Positions 1 to 9,393 are shown, counted from the first letter of the stretch. The stretch: DNA of 64,000 nt from Qipengyuania_B sp965214525 (GCA_965214525.1 OZ243959.1:1984001-2048000); one strand, 5' to 3'. Notes: generated from the sequence alone by a model not told the origin. Numbers and translations are program-made.

Positions 1-309
1 GGCGACGGGCTGCGATCCGATTTCGAGCTGGCAAAGACCTATGGCGAACAGGTCCGGCGCATCACCCGACCGCGCCCCGAAACCATCGTCGTCAGCGTCG
101 ATGGCGCAGTAACGGGCGGCTGGAGCTATCGCGGCAAGGGGCGGCTGTCCTTCGCCGTCGCTCCCGGCGAAGGCGCGCGGGTCACCGCTGGCTTCTTGTT
201 CGACGTGCCCGTGCGGTTCGCGGATGACCGGATCGACATGAACGGTTTAGCCTTCGCTGCGGGCGAAGTGCCCTCCGTGCCATTGCTGGAAGTGCGGGAA
301 GCGGCATGA
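1..309 (+). CDS. GTA/phage tail protein gp12-like, DUF2460 (3' end only)
   Basis: C-terminal 102 residues of a protein whose start lies off the left edge. The ending, with MNGLAFAAGEVPSVPLLEVRE, matches the closing segment of DUF2460 proteins (TIGR02217), the gp12 component of Rhodobacter-type gene transfer agents. In that particle it is part of the distal tail. The stop overlaps the start of the next gene (ATGA at 306-309), and the same tight packing runs through the following genes, so this is one tail operon. The family call rests on the C-terminal motif and on the gp13-gp14-gp15 order downstream. Confidence 0.8.
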   Translation, partial: GDGLRSDFELAKTYGEQVRRITRPRPETIVVSVDGAVTGGWSYRGKGRLSFAVAPGEGARVTAGFLFDVPVRFADDRIDMNGLAFAAGEVPSVPLLEVREAA

Positions 310-1121
310 ACAAGGTGTTCTTGCGCGAGGAACTCGAAGCGGTCGCGACCTTCTGGCGCATCTACCGAAAGGATGGCGTCGCGCTCGCCTTCACGACCCA
401 CGATCGCGACCTCTGGCTTGATGGACTGCTTCACCGGTCCGCCCCGGGCCTGCTGCCATCGTCCGTCCGCCTCAGCACTGCGCTCGAGGATGACGGCATC
501 GATATCCAAGGCGCATTGTCGCACGATACGATCGCACCGGCAGACCTCGCCGCCGGGCGTTTCGACCGCGCCACGATCGATGTCGGCGTGCTGGACTGGG
601 AGACCGGCGAGCGTGCCGTGCTGTATCGCGGCACCATCGACAAGGTGTTGCGCGATGCTATCGCCTTCACCGCCGAAATGCGATCCCTGAAGGCCGTGCT
701 GGAAAGCGATCGCCTCCCGCGCAGCAGCCCGACTTGCCGGGCAGTGTTCTGCGGACCGGGATGCGGCTTGTCGTCCCCACGGTTCGAGCGCGAGACTGTG
801 GTGGCGGATGTGGCTCGGGAAAGCGACGCGGTGCACATAGCCGGGATCGACGTCGAGGCCTATCGGTTCGGCCGGTTGCGCTGGATCGACGGGCCTCATG
901 CCGGCCAGGTCATGGAAATCCGGGCAATTGCGGACGGGGCGCTCATCGTCGATCGCGATATCGACCCGGCGGTGCAACCCGGTACCCGCGTTCGCCTGCG
1001 CGAAGGATGCGATCATAGTTTCGGCACCTGCACGAACCGCTTCGGCAATGCGATCAACTTCCAGGGCGAGCCGTTTTTGCCGGGCAACGACCTGCTGGCC
1101 CAATACCGGTCTGCGACATGA
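306..1121 (+). CDS. GTA tail hub protein gp13-like, DUF2163
   Basis: 271 residues, normal length for DUF2163 (TIGR02218, phage BR0599 family). The N-terminus has the family's pattern of a WRIYRKDGVALAFTTHDRD stretch. A cysteine-containing centre (CRAVFCGPGCGL) and a C-terminal CDHSFGTCTNRFGNAINF followed by GEPFLPGNDLL are typical of the domain. In GTA particles this protein forms part of the tail hub. It overlaps its neighbours by 4 bases on each side (ATGA). No sign of decay. Confidence 0.88.
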   Translation: MNKVFLREELEAVATFWRIYRKDGVALAFTTHDRDLWLDGLLHRSAPGLLPSSVRLSTALEDDGIDIQGALSHDTIAPADLAAGRFDRATIDVGVLDWETGERAVLYRGTIDKVLRDAIAFTAEMRSLKAVLESDRLPRSSPTCRAVFCGPGCGLSSPRFERETVVADVARESDAVHIAGIDVEAYRFGRLRWIDGPHAGQVMEIRAIADGALIVDRDIDPAVQPGTRVRLREGCDHSFGTCTNRFGNAINFQGEPFLPGNDLLAQYRSAT

Positions 1122-1546
1122 CCAGCATGGGCTGGCGGTTGGGGCGGGCGGCGGAAAGCCTCGTGGGCACCGCGTTTCGTTTGCATGGACGCGATCCTGC
1201 CTTCGGGATCGACTGCGTGGGCGTGCTCACGAATTCGCTCCAGATATGCGGCCTGCCAGTGCCAACAGGTATCTACTACGGATTGCGCAATGCAACGATC
1301 GACCGGCCGGTGGCGCAATTCTGCGCCGCCGGGTTCGCACCGGTCGCGGCTGACCAGCCGCGCAGCGGCGATGTCCTGCTGGCGAAGGTCGGCCCCGCCC
1401 AATTTCACGTGCTGATAATGGGGACGGGCAATCAGTTCATTCATGCCCATGCCGGGACCAAGCGCGTGGTGGCGACGCCCGCGCCGCTTGGCTGGCCCAT
1501 CGCCGGACAATGGCGTCTCAATGATGATCGGATCGGGAAAAGATAA
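1118..1546 (+). CDS. NlpC/P60-type cell-wall peptidase, GTA gp14-like
   Basis: 142 residues. An NlpC/P60 cysteine peptidase fold is suggested by the catalytic-cysteine segment FGIDCVGVL near residue 30, QFHVLIM near residue 90 for the histidine, and the second histidine cluster FIHAHAG. GTA gp14 proteins carry this domain at the tail tip and are thought to cut recipient peptidoglycan during DNA entry. It overlaps gp13 by four bases (ATGA), and its last base is the first base of gp15, so the genes are translationally coupled. Confidence 0.85.
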   Translation: MTSMGWRLGRAAESLVGTAFRLHGRDPAFGIDCVGVLTNSLQICGLPVPTGIYYGLRNATIDRPVAQFCAAGFAPVAADQPRSGDVLLAKVGPAQFHVLIMGTGNQFIHAHAGTKRVVATPAPLGWPIAGQWRLNDDRIGKR

Positions 1547-3702
1547 TGGCAACCATGGTGCTTGGAACGGTAGGCGGACTGGTCGGCGGCCCGCTAGGGG
1601 CAGCGGTTGGCGCGTTCGCCGGGCGGATAATCGATGGCGGCGGCAGCCGGGGCGAAGGACCGCGATTGCGCGACCTGGCCGTCACCACCTCCACCTACGG
1701 ACAGGCGATCGCGCGTCACTTCGGCCAGGTCCGGGTGCCCGGAACGATCATATGGGCGAGCGATCTGGCCGAACACGGCCAGCGTTCCGGCGGGAAGGGC
1801 CGCCCCAAAGCGACGAACTACAGCTATTCCATCTCGTTGGCGATCGCCTTGTCGAGCCGCCCCATCGACCGTCTCGGGCGCATCTGGGCCGACGGCAACC
1901 TGCTGCGCGAAGCCGAGGGCGCGATGCTGGGCGGCGCAACCATGCGCCTTTACCGCGGTCATCCCGATCAGCCGGTCGATCCTTTGCTGGCCAACCCGGA
2001 CCACACTGCCACCCCCGCCTACCGCAATCTCGCCTATGTGATTCTCGAGGATCTGGAACTGGCCAAGTTCGGTAACCGCGTGCCCGCCTTGTCGTTCGAA
2101 GTCTTTGCAGGATCAGGGGCTCGAACGATCGCGGGGCTGCTGGAACCGGAACGGGAAACGGGCAAGTCGCACGTCAGCATCGGGCCGCTCGACGGTTACA
2201 GCTACGAGGATGGCCCGCTTGGCCGCACGATCAGCACGATCGACCAGTTGTGGCCGCTTCATGCCCGTATCGCCGATGGCCAACTGGCAATCGCCGACAG
2301 CATGGGCGACGAGCAGCCTCGCACGCTTCCCCAACCCATGGCCTGGGGGGAAGGCGAACTGGCCCAGCGCGATGGCCGTGCGGCGCAGCGGTTTGGAACA
2401 GCGGCGACGTCCATCCGCTCGGTTCGCTATTACGACATCGCGCGAGACTACCAGCCCGGCATGCAGCGGACGGAAGGCCCGCCCGGCACCCAGAACGGTC
2501 GGCAAATCGAGTTTCCCGGCACCCTGACCGCGGCCAATGCGCGGAAGCTGGCAACCGCTGCAGGCGAGCGGCAAGCCCGCTGTGTCGATACCATCGTGTG
2601 GCGGATCGGCGAAATCGATCCGACGCTCATGCCCGGTTCCCTGGTCCGCCTGCCCGGCGAGGCCGGCCTATGGATCATTCGGACGTGGGAATGGCGCGAA
2701 GGCGGGATCGAACTCGAATTGCAGCGACATGTTCCCCGCGAAGGGCAGAGCATCGGCGCGGCGGCCGGAACGGCGTGGACCGCTCCCCTGCCTGACCTCG
2801 CAACCACGACGTTGCGCGTGTTCGAACTACCCCCTGAACAGCCCGCTGCCGCCTATACGCCGCGGCTTTTCGCCGCTGTCGGCGGAACAGGCGGACGGTG
2901 GACAGGAGCCAGCCTGTTTTACGAGGCCGACGGACAACTCGTTGCGGTCCCGTCCGAGGTCGTCGGGCCGGCTGCCAACGGGGCGCTGGCCGCGGACCTG
3001 TTCCCGGCAAGCCCCCTGCTGCTTGATCGCGCTACGATGGAGGTAACGTTCGAGCGGCCGGAGATTACGCTGACGGGCGTGACCATGCAGAGGCTTGCCA
3101 ACGGGGCAAACAAGATACTGGTCGGCGCCGAGATCGTGCAATTCATAGACGCTGTGCAGACCGGCGCGGCAAGCTGGCGCTTGTCCGGATTGCTGCGCGG
3201 ACGCGGCGGGACCGAGCACCATGCCGGGCTCGTTCACCCCGCTGGAACCCTTGTCACCATGCTTGATGAAAGCCTCACGCAGCTCGATGCCCCGTCTTTG
3301 CCCCTTACTCCGGACATACGGTTCGCAGCGATCGGTCCGATGGATGATATTCCCCGTTACGCAACCTTGGAAAGCTACCTTGCCTCGCGCAAACCCCTCT
3401 CTCCCGTCCACTGCGAGGCGAAAGCGCGCGACGGATTGCTGGAGCTTCGCTGGTGCCGCAGGACGCGCGGTGCCTGGCAATGGTTCGACGGGGCGGACCT
3501 TCCCTTGATGGAGCAGCGGGAACGCTACGAAGTGGGCATCGGCAGTATCACGTCACCCAGGACGAGTTGGTTCACCGACCAGCCCAACCTGACCCTGCCT
3601 GCCGACGATCTCGACATATCGGCTGCCGAGCCTTTGTGGGTGCGACAGATCGGCGATGTCGCCCCTTCCGACGCCACCCTTTTCGCCAAACCAAACGTCT
3701 AG
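1546..3702 (+). CDS. GTA/phage tail fibre host-specificity protein gp15-like (short form)
   Basis: 718 residues. It opens with a Gly/Ala-rich hydrophobic segment (LGTVGGLVGGPLGAAVGAFAG) followed by RDLAVTTSTYGQAIARHFGQ, the usual start of gp15-like 'megatron' tail proteins. The C-terminal half carries a tail domain with the WRLSGLLRGRGGTE motif typical of Rcc01698-like proteins. Rhodobacter GTA gp15 is about 1,300 residues and contains a TIM-barrel-like (glycoside hydrolase-like) domain. At 718 residues this version seems to lack that domain, as Sphingomonadales GTA tails often do. It is the largest gene of the module and probably contacts the recipient surface. Confidence 0.8.
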   Translation: MATMVLGTVGGLVGGPLGAAVGAFAGRIIDGGGSRGEGPRLRDLAVTTSTYGQAIARHFGQVRVPGTIIWASDLAEHGQRSGGKGRPKATNYSYSISLAIALSSRPIDRLGRIWADGNLLREAEGAMLGGATMRLYRGHPDQPVDPLLANPDHTATPAYRNLAYVILEDLELAKFGNRVPALSFEVFAGSGARTIAGLLEPERETGKSHVSIGPLDGYSYEDGPLGRTISTIDQLWPLHARIADGQLAIADSMGDEQPRTLPQPMAWGEGELAQRDGRAAQRFGTAATSIRSVRYYDIARDYQPGMQRTEGPPGTQNGRQIEFPGTLTAANARKLATAAGERQARCVDTIVWRIGEIDPTLMPGSLVRLPGEAGLWIIRTWEWREGGIELELQRHVPREGQSIGAAAGTAWTAPLPDLATTTLRVFELPPEQPAAAYTPRLFAAVGGTGGRWTGASLFYEADGQLVAVPSEVVGPAANGALAADLFPASPLLLDRATMEVTFERPEITLTGVTMQRLANGANKILVGAEIVQFIDAVQTGAASWRLSGLLRGRGGTEHHAGLVHPAGTLVTMLDESLTQLDAPSLPLTPDIRFAAIGPMDDIPRYATLESYLASRKPLSPVHCEAKARDGLLELRWCRRTRGAWQWFDGADLPLMEQRERYEVGIGSITSPRTSWFTDQPNLTLPADDLDISAAEPLWVRQIGDVAPSDATLFAKPNV

Positions 3703-3721
3703 TCAAAGCAGGAGCACGATC

Positions 3722-4180
3722 ATGCCCGATCCCATCGCCTTCGATCCGCAAACCGCACGCCACGGATTGCCGATGCTGTTTTCCGGGCAGGCGCAGAAGG
3801 AATTCTACCTCAACGAAGCACTGTCGCACATCGATACCTTGCTGCACCCTTCGATCGAAGGAGTGGCCAACGAACCACCCGCTGCGCCGCTGGCGGGGCA
3901 GTCGTGGATCGTCGGAGCGGACCCCGTCGGGGCCTTCGCGCAGGCAACCAATATGCTGGCCACTTGGTCGGGCACCGGCTTCCGGTTTACGCAACCCGTT
4001 GCCGGCATGCGGGTTTTCGACAGGCAGAACCGTTCGTTCTACGCCTTCGATGGTGGATGGACAGAAGCAGCGACCATCCCCGAACCCACGTCCGGCCAGG
4101 TGATTGACGTAGAGGCACGTGCGGCCATTGTTGCATTATTGCAAGCATTGCGAAAGAACGGGACTTTGGGGGGCTCGTAA
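3722..4180 (+). CDS. DUF2793 domain protein at the end of the GTA module
   Basis: 152 residues. The start at 3722 is chosen because AGGAGC lies seven bases upstream and the protein then begins MPDPIAFDPQTARHGLPML, the conserved opening of DUF2793. An in-frame upstream ATG would only add residues that overlap gp15 in another frame. DUF2793 proteins commonly follow gp15 in sphingomonad GTA or prophage tail clusters. Molecular function is unknown; a tail-fibre accessory role is inferred from position only. Confidence 0.78.
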   Translation: MPDPIAFDPQTARHGLPMLFSGQAQKEFYLNEALSHIDTLLHPSIEGVANEPPAAPLAGQSWIVGADPVGAFAQATNMLATWSGTGFRFTQPVAGMRVFDRQNRSFYAFDGGWTEAATIPEPTSGQVIDVEARAAIVALLQALRKNGTLGGS

Positions 4181-4362
4181 TCGGAACGCGACAAGACTAT
4201 CCTCGTTTCGCTTCGACTGTCGGTAACCGCCGGCCAGTCGAGTTCGTAGGATTAGTGACGGAATTGCAACCAATTTGGTGTTTTGTCTGCTTGCCCTTCG
4301 TTAAGGGAAAAGTTAGACAGCGCAACACACTGGTGCTTCCGCGTGATAAGGGGAAAGATACA

Positions 4363-5481
4363 ATGAAGAAACTTGCCATAGGATTGGCAATGGCGTCGAC
4401 GGTGCTTGCATCGCCGGCCATTGCCCGTGACGGCCAATGGTACGTCGAGCTGAACGGCGGCGTGATGATCGTCGAAGATACCGATTTCGATGTCTTCGAT
4501 AACGACAATACCGGAGATCAGACGTTGGACCACGACGTCGGTTACGATTTTGGCGGCCTGGTCGGTCACGATTTTGGCGCTTTCCGCTTGGAAGCCGAAG
4601 CCAGCTATCGCGAAGCCGATATCGACACCGCAAGCTCGCAACTTGGCGGCATCCCGACCCGCGATGGTCGCGTGGCCGTTGGTCAGTTCCCTTCGGACGG
4701 TTCGACCGATGTGTTGAGCTTCATGCTGAACGGCCTTCTCGATTTCGGTGACGATGATGCCCTGCAAGGGTTTGTCGGCGGCGGTGTGGGTGTTGCCCGC
4801 GTCGGTCTGGACAACAGGATTGAGGTCGACGGCAGCGCATTCGACGATTCCGACACGGGTTTCGCCTGGCAGGTGCTTGCGGGCGTTCGCGCTCCGTTGA
4901 CCGAATCGGTGGACGTCGGCCTGAAGTATCGCTTCTTCAACGCTGACGATACGAAGATCGTCGACGTTCTGGGCCGCGATCTCGATGGACGTTTCCGTTC
5001 GCACTCGATTCTTGGAACGCTGACATTCAACTTTGGTGGCGAGCCCGAGCCGATCCCCGTGGTCGCTCCTCCTCCGCCTCCCCCCCCGCCGCCGCCACCG
5101 CCGCCTGCGCCGCCCATGCAGCAGATGGTTTGCGAGACTGGTCCGTACATCGTGTTCTTCAACTGGGATTCGGCTGAAGTCACTCCCGATGCGGCTACCA
5201 TTCTCAACAACGCCGTATCATCCTACGCGAATTGCGGAACGGCGTCGGTCATGTTGGCTGGTTACACCGACCGCTCCGGTACGGTTCAGTACAATATGGG
5301 CCTTGCCGAGCGTCGTAACGAATCGGTTCGCGATTACCTCACGTCACGCGGTGTTCCGGGTGGCCGGATCGACAGCCAGGCATTTGGTGAAGCCAATCCG
5401 CGGGTACCGACTGCTGACGGTGTGCGCGAACTGCAGAACCGTCGCGTTGAAATCACTTACGGACCGGGCTCCGGCATGTAA
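4363..5481 (+). CDS. OmpA family outer-membrane protein
   Basis: 372 residues from the ATG at 4363, which starts a clear signal peptide (MKKLAIGLAMASTVLASPAIA). Residues about 25-225 form an eight-stranded OmpA-like beta-barrel (QWYVELNGGVMI, GFAWQVLAGVRAPL, VGLKYRFF). A polyproline hinge of about 15 prolines follows. The C-terminal OmpA/MotB peptidoglycan-binding domain contains VFFNWDSAEVTPDA, LAGYTDRSG and LAERRNESVRDYL. It anchors the outer membrane to the cell wall. The barrel and hinge resemble the major OmpA porin of Erythrobacter-like bacteria. A factor-independent terminator follows directly. Confidence 0.93.
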   Translation: MKKLAIGLAMASTVLASPAIARDGQWYVELNGGVMIVEDTDFDVFDNDNTGDQTLDHDVGYDFGGLVGHDFGAFRLEAEASYREADIDTASSQLGGIPTRDGRVAVGQFPSDGSTDVLSFMLNGLLDFGDDDALQGFVGGGVGVARVGLDNRIEVDGSAFDDSDTGFAWQVLAGVRAPLTESVDVGLKYRFFNADDTKIVDVLGRDLDGRFRSHSILGTLTFNFGGEPEPIPVVAPPPPPPPPPPPPPAPPMQQMVCETGPYIVFFNWDSAEVTPDAATILNNAVSSYANCGTASVMLAGYTDRSGTVQYNMGLAERRNESVRDYLTSRGVPGGRIDSQAFGEANPRVPTADGVRELQNRRVEITYGPGSGM

Positions 5482-5505
5482 GCTGACGACAATAGCGTGC
5501 TACAG

Positions 5506-5538
5506 AAAAGGGGTCGGAGCAATCCGGCCCCTTTTTCG
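5506..5538 (+). terminator. Rho-independent terminator after the OmpA gene
   Basis: AAGGGG(T)CGGA, loop GCAA, TCCG(G)CCCCTT, then TTTTC. Strong GC-rich hairpin with a T-run about 25 bases downstream of the OmpA stop, ahead of the separately expressed superoxide dismutase gene. Confidence 0.85.
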
Positions 5539-5572
5539 TTGGATGGTGAAAGGCTAATATCGGAGACTGCAG

Positions 5573-6094
5573 ATGAGACCGCTTCTACCCTGTGCTGCAA
5601 TACTCGCCTTGCTTGCCGGATGCGCGACCACGGTGCCCGCATCGGATGTTGTCGCGCAAACGCAGCTGCTGTTTGCGAACGGCCAGCCGGCAGGCACGGT
5701 GTTGCTCGAGGAGAGCGGCGAGTCCTTCACCCTGGCGGTGTCCGTTCGCGGCGTCAGGCCGGGGGCACACGGATTTCACCTGCACACGACCGGACGGTGT
5801 GACCGCCCTGATTTCACGAGCGCCGGGGGGCATCTCAATCCTTTGGGACGCAATCACGGGCCGTTCAATCCGCAGGGCGGGCATTTGGGCGATCTTCTCA
5901 ATCTGGAAGTCGGCGCCGATGGTACAGCTATCCGCAATTATGACCTGCCGGGCGAGCGCACGGCGTTGCTCGACTATCTTTTCGATGCCGATGGCACCGC
6001 GATCATCATCCATGAAGGGGCCGACGACTATCGGACAGACCCCGCCGGCGATGCCGGCTCTCGAATAGCTTGCGGTGTCCTCCAGCGGACCTGA
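5573..6094 (+). CDS. sodC: Cu/Zn superoxide dismutase, lipoprotein
   Basis: 173 residues, normal for bacterial SodC. It starts with a lipoprotein signal peptide ending LLAGC, so it should be lipid-anchored facing the periplasm. Metal ligands are visible: HGFHLH (copper), the SAGGHLNP and NHG histidines, GGHLGD (zinc His and Asp) and IIIHEGADDY (copper His). The disulfide cysteines are in TTGRC and RIACGV. It converts superoxide to peroxide and oxygen. GGAGAC lies just upstream of the ATG. It is a single-gene unit between a terminator and a convergent transporter gene. Confidence 0.93.
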   Translation: MRPLLPCAAILALLAGCATTVPASDVVAQTQLLFANGQPAGTVLLEESGESFTLAVSVRGVRPGAHGFHLHTTGRCDRPDFTSAGGHLNPLGRNHGPFNPQGGHLGDLLNLEVGADGTAIRNYDLPGERTALLDYLFDADGTAIIIHEGADDYRTDPAGDAGSRIACGVLQRT

Positions 6095-6099
6095 GCGAG

Positions 6100-7671
6100 T
6101 TAGACCGTCTCTCCTGCCGCGCGCGCCCGTTCGATGACCGTCGTCTCTGCTCGCGGTACCAGCCGATAGGCGAAGAACAGCAGCACGCTGCCGACCGGCG
6201 CTGCGACCAGGAGCGACAACACTCCGGTCGAAAGGCTGCCCGTCGCGGTGGAGACTTGCCCGGCCATGTAAGGCCCCAGGGCCAACCCAATAAGGGTGGT
6301 CGACAAGAAGAACGTGGCGGTGGCCGTTCCGCGCATACGGGGTAATACGAGATCCTGCGATGTAGCGGCTGCCGCGCCAAGCGCGGAACTGGCGAACAGG
6401 CTAAGCAAGAAGTTCAGGATATAGAAAATTGTCGCGTCGTCAGTGGTAAAGGCGATGATGAGCGGGATGACGGGCGCCAACACCCCGAACAGCACGACCA
6501 GGATGCGCCCCGACGGATTTCGTTCGCGCAAGCGATCCGCGATCCGCCCGCCGGCAATAACGCCAAGGAAGCCACCCAAGGCACCCGGGCCGCCAATCCA
6601 CCAGCCCACGGTACTGGGCGCTTCCCCAAGCTCGCGGATGGCATAGGGCGCCGCCCAGAACGTAACCGAATAGGATGCAAAGGCGACCATGCCATAGCCC
6701 AGGATAGTGAACAGGAACGCCGGCGATCCCCAGATGAGCGCAAAGGTGGGGGGATCCCTGCGCTTGAGCGAAGTCGCCCACGAGAACACGGCATAATAGC
6801 CGATGCCCACGGCGATCCATTGCGGACCGTTGCCGGTGATCACGTACAACATGTAGGCGATCGCCGCGATGACGATCAAGCCGATGACGTTGCGTGTCAA
6901 AGCCCCCGCGCCCATTCGGGAGGCCTGCCAAAGTGTGAATGGCGGGATGACGGCAAACAACTCGCGGATGAAACCGCGAAAGGGATCGCGCACGGGTTCG
7001 GCAACGATGCCATCTATCTGGCCGCGGACAGGCTCCTTCAAGGTCAGGACGACCAAGGCAAGCAGGATACCCGGAAGGCCAACAGCCAGAAATGCAGCCT
7101 GCCACCCGGTCAAGCCAAGCGGACCGCCACCGGGAAAGGCGCGGTTCCAGTTCTCCACGATCAAACCGCCGATCAGGAGCGACACGCCGCCACCGATATA
7201 CAATCCGGACGAATAGATCGCCAGCGCGGTCGCCCGCATCCGCTTGGGAAACCAATCCGAGATAAGCGAATAGGCCGCTGGGCTCGCTGTCGCCTCCCCC
7301 ACGCCGACACCGATACGCGCGAAGCTCAAGGTTCCGAAATTGCGCGCAAAGCCCGACAGTGCGGTCATTGTTGACCATAGCGTCAGGCCCAGCGCCATCA
7401 GCCGCACACGGTGCCAGCTATCGGCGAGCTTTCCCAACGGGATGCCGAACAACGCGTAGAACACGCCAAACGCCGTGCCGTAAAGGAAGCCCAAATCATC
7501 ATCGCCAATATTCAGATCGCCTTTGATATCCTCGGCCAGGATAGACAGAATGTTGCGATCAACGAAGTTCAGGACGTAGATCAGGACCAGAATGCCCAAG
7601 GCATACCAACTATAGGCCGGCACGGTGGTATCGGTCGTCGCGGCCGGTTCGGCCGTATGATCCTGCGTCAA
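6100..7671 (-). CDS. MFS transporter, spinster-like family
   Basis: 523 residues with about 12 hydrophobic segments. The opening YALGILVLIYVLNFVDRNIL and the FYALFGIPLGKLADSWHRVR loop (major-facilitator motif A region) fit the spinster-like MFS group found widely in sphingomonads. The substrate cannot be told. The start is placed at a TTG at 7671, preceded by a GGGGGGAACGAG Shine-Dalgarno region. Longer readings would run back through queC and add non-transporter sequence. It sits 25 bases after queC and is probably the last gene of the argD-argF-hslO-queC run. An additional internal segment near residues 210-300 is longer than in small MFS proteins. Confidence 0.85.
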   Translation of the reverse strand: MTQDHTAEPAATTDTTVPAYSWYALGILVLIYVLNFVDRNILSILAEDIKGDLNIGDDDLGFLYGTAFGVFYALFGIPLGKLADSWHRVRLMALGLTLWSTMTALSGFARNFGTLSFARIGVGVGEATASPAAYSLISDWFPKRMRATALAIYSSGLYIGGGVSLLIGGLIVENWNRAFPGGGPLGLTGWQAAFLAVGLPGILLALVVLTLKEPVRGQIDGIVAEPVRDPFRGFIRELFAVIPPFTLWQASRMGAGALTRNVIGLIVIAAIAYMLYVITGNGPQWIAVGIGYYAVFSWATSLKRRDPPTFALIWGSPAFLFTILGYGMVAFASYSVTFWAAPYAIRELGEAPSTVGWWIGGPGALGGFLGVIAGGRIADRLRERNPSGRILVVLFGVLAPVIPLIIAFTTDDATIFYILNFLLSLFASSALGAAAATSQDLVLPRMRGTATATFFLSTTLIGLALGPYMAGQVSTATGSLSTGVLSLLVAAPVGSVLLFFAYRLVPRAETTVIERARAAGETV

Positions 7672-7696
7672 CTCGTTCCCCCCGCCAGCCGATCCT

Positions 7697-8392
7697 TCAG
7701 TCGTCGGCGTAAGCGGTAGTATCCAATACGCCGGCCTCGGCAAAGCCCTTTCGTCGCAGACGACAGGAATCGCATATTCCGCAAGCCTTCCCATCGGCTT
7801 GCGGATCGTAGCAAGACCAGCTCCAGGCGGGATCGAACCCCAAGCGTTCACACTCGCGCGCAATGTCCGCCTTGGTCAAATGCTGGAGCGGGGTGTGGAT
7901 CGAGAAACTCTCCCCCTCGACCCCCTGCTTCGTGCCGAGCCGGGCGGTCTCGGCAAAGCTTGCGATGAATTCCGGGCGGCAATCGGGATATCCTGAATAA
8001 TCGACTGCATTCACTCCGATGAAGATGTCACGCGCCCCGCTGCTTTCCGCAAACGCAACAGTCAAGGAAAGGAACAGCAGATTGCGCGCCGGAACGTAGG
8101 TGACCGGGATGCCAGGCTCTAGCCCTTGCTTGGGAACAGCGATCTCGTCCGTCAACGCCGAACCGCCAAAGGCTCTCAGGTCAAGCGGCAACACCACGTG
8201 ACGAACGGCTTGCAACCGATCCGCAAGCATGCGCGCCCGGTCAAGTTCCAGGCGATGCCGCTGACCGTAATCGATGCTCAGGGCGTGGATGCGGAAACCA
8301 GCTTCCTTGGCAAGGCCGGCGGCGACCATTGAATCGAGGCCGCCGGACAGCAGCACGATCGCGGTCGGAGCATCATGACCAGCCTCAGCCAT
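7697..8392 (-). CDS. queC: 7-cyano-7-deazaguanine synthase
   Basis: 231 residues from the ATG at 8392. It has the PP-loop ATPase motif LLSGGLDSMVAAG, the VPARNLLFLSLTVAFAE segment and the C-terminal zinc-binding cysteines (CYDP...CGICDSC). QueC converts 7-carboxy-7-deazaguanine to preQ0 in the pathway to queuosine tRNA modification. Earlier in-frame starts would add an Arg-rich stretch without homology, so the internal ATG before AEAGHDAPTAIVLL is preferred. It lies 59 bases after hslO on the same strand. Confidence 0.94.
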   Translation of the reverse strand: MAEAGHDAPTAIVLLSGGLDSMVAAGLAKEAGFRIHALSIDYGQRHRLELDRARMLADRLQAVRHVVLPLDLRAFGGSALTDEIAVPKQGLEPGIPVTYVPARNLLFLSLTVAFAESSGARDIFIGVNAVDYSGYPDCRPEFIASFAETARLGTKQGVEGESFSIHTPLQHLTKADIARECERLGFDPAWSWSCYDPQADGKACGICDSCRLRRKGFAEAGVLDTTAYADD

Positions 8393-8451
8393 CGAGGATC
8401 GGCGCTGCATGCACGTGCGCGTCGCAAACCGCTGAACCCGGCGCCATGCGA

Positions 8452-9363
8452 TTACGCAACGATCGCGAACTCTTTGGAACAAAAGGCGCAATCGACGACG
8501 ATCACACCATCCTGATCGCGCATCTCGGCCAGATCATCGTCCGGAAATTGCGCCAGCACGCCCTGGTAATGGCTTTCCGAACAGCGGCAGCCTCGGGAAA
8601 GCGACGCCCCTTGCTGAATGCGAACCTCCCGCTCTTCGTGAAACAGACGCCAGATAATTGCGTCGAGCGACAAATCGGGATCGAGCAATTCTCCGAACTT
8701 CACCGTTCCGGCAAGGATCGCCACATGCTCCCACTCAGGATGGTCGAGTTGCACGTGCAGGCGCTCCCGACCCTCTTCGCCTTCGGCCAGATGCTGGACG
8801 ATAAGGCCGGCCGCACGATACCCCGATCCGTTCCCGGTTATCGCTACCCGGATAAGGGTCGGCACCTGCTCCGACTGCGCAAAGTAGTGCTCGCAGGCCT
8901 CCGCCAGACTGTCTCCCTGGAACGGAACGATGCCCTGATAGCGATTGCCTTCGGGTAGATCGAACGTGAGTGCCAGAAACCCTTCGCCGAACAACGCAGA
9001 AAGCGACGGATTGCCTCCGATCTTCAGCACCGCTTCGGCGTCGAACCCGACATAGCCCCGCAAGGCGCCGGCACGATAGTCGCATACCAGCAGGCTGATC
9101 GGCCCGGATGTCTGCGCCTGCAGGGTTACCTGCGCGCCCGTCTGCTTGATCAACCCGCCGGCCAATGTAGTCAACAGCAGCGCCTCTGCCAGGACATGCG
9201 CCACAGGGGCGGGATAGTCGTGCGCGCTGAGGATCTCGTCGAGCACGCTATCCAGCCGTACCGCCCGGCCACGCGCATTGCGTTCTGGAATGGTGAAGCT
9301 CAGCACCTGATTGCTGTAGGTTTCCGATATTGGTCGGGGTGGGTTCGCGTGCATTCCGGACAT
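8452..9363 (-). CDS. hslO: Hsp33 redox-regulated chaperone
   Basis: 303 residues, typical length. The C-terminus carries the zinc/redox switch: CRC (in SRGCRCSE) and, some 30 residues later, CAFC. The core contains GYVGFDAEAVLKIGGNPSLS and the FQGDSLAEACEHYFAQSEQ segment characteristic of Hsp33. Under oxidative stress the cysteines release zinc and form disulfides, switching on holdase activity in the cytoplasm. It follows argF by 30 bases and is probably co-transcribed with it. Confidence 0.95.
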   Translation of the reverse strand: MSGMHANPPRPISETYSNQVLSFTIPERNARGRAVRLDSVLDEILSAHDYPAPVAHVLAEALLLTTLAGGLIKQTGAQVTLQAQTSGPISLLVCDYRAGALRGYVGFDAEAVLKIGGNPSLSALFGEGFLALTFDLPEGNRYQGIVPFQGDSLAEACEHYFAQSEQVPTLIRVAITGNGSGYRAAGLIVQHLAEGEEGRERLHVQLDHPEWEHVAILAGTVKFGELLDPDLSLDAIIWRLFHEEREVRIQQGASLSRGCRCSESHYQGVLAQFPDDDLAEMRDQDGVIVVDCAFCSKEFAIVA

Positions 9364-9393
9364 ATAGGTCGCTTCGCGCGCGAGGGTAGTCGG

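Noticed and set aside
1..4180. A prophage remnant
   Set aside because: The gp12-gp13-gp14-gp15 order with tight overlaps is that of the GTA tail module; no integrase, repressor or attachment site is seen at its right end. A prophage cannot be excluded without the sequence to the left.
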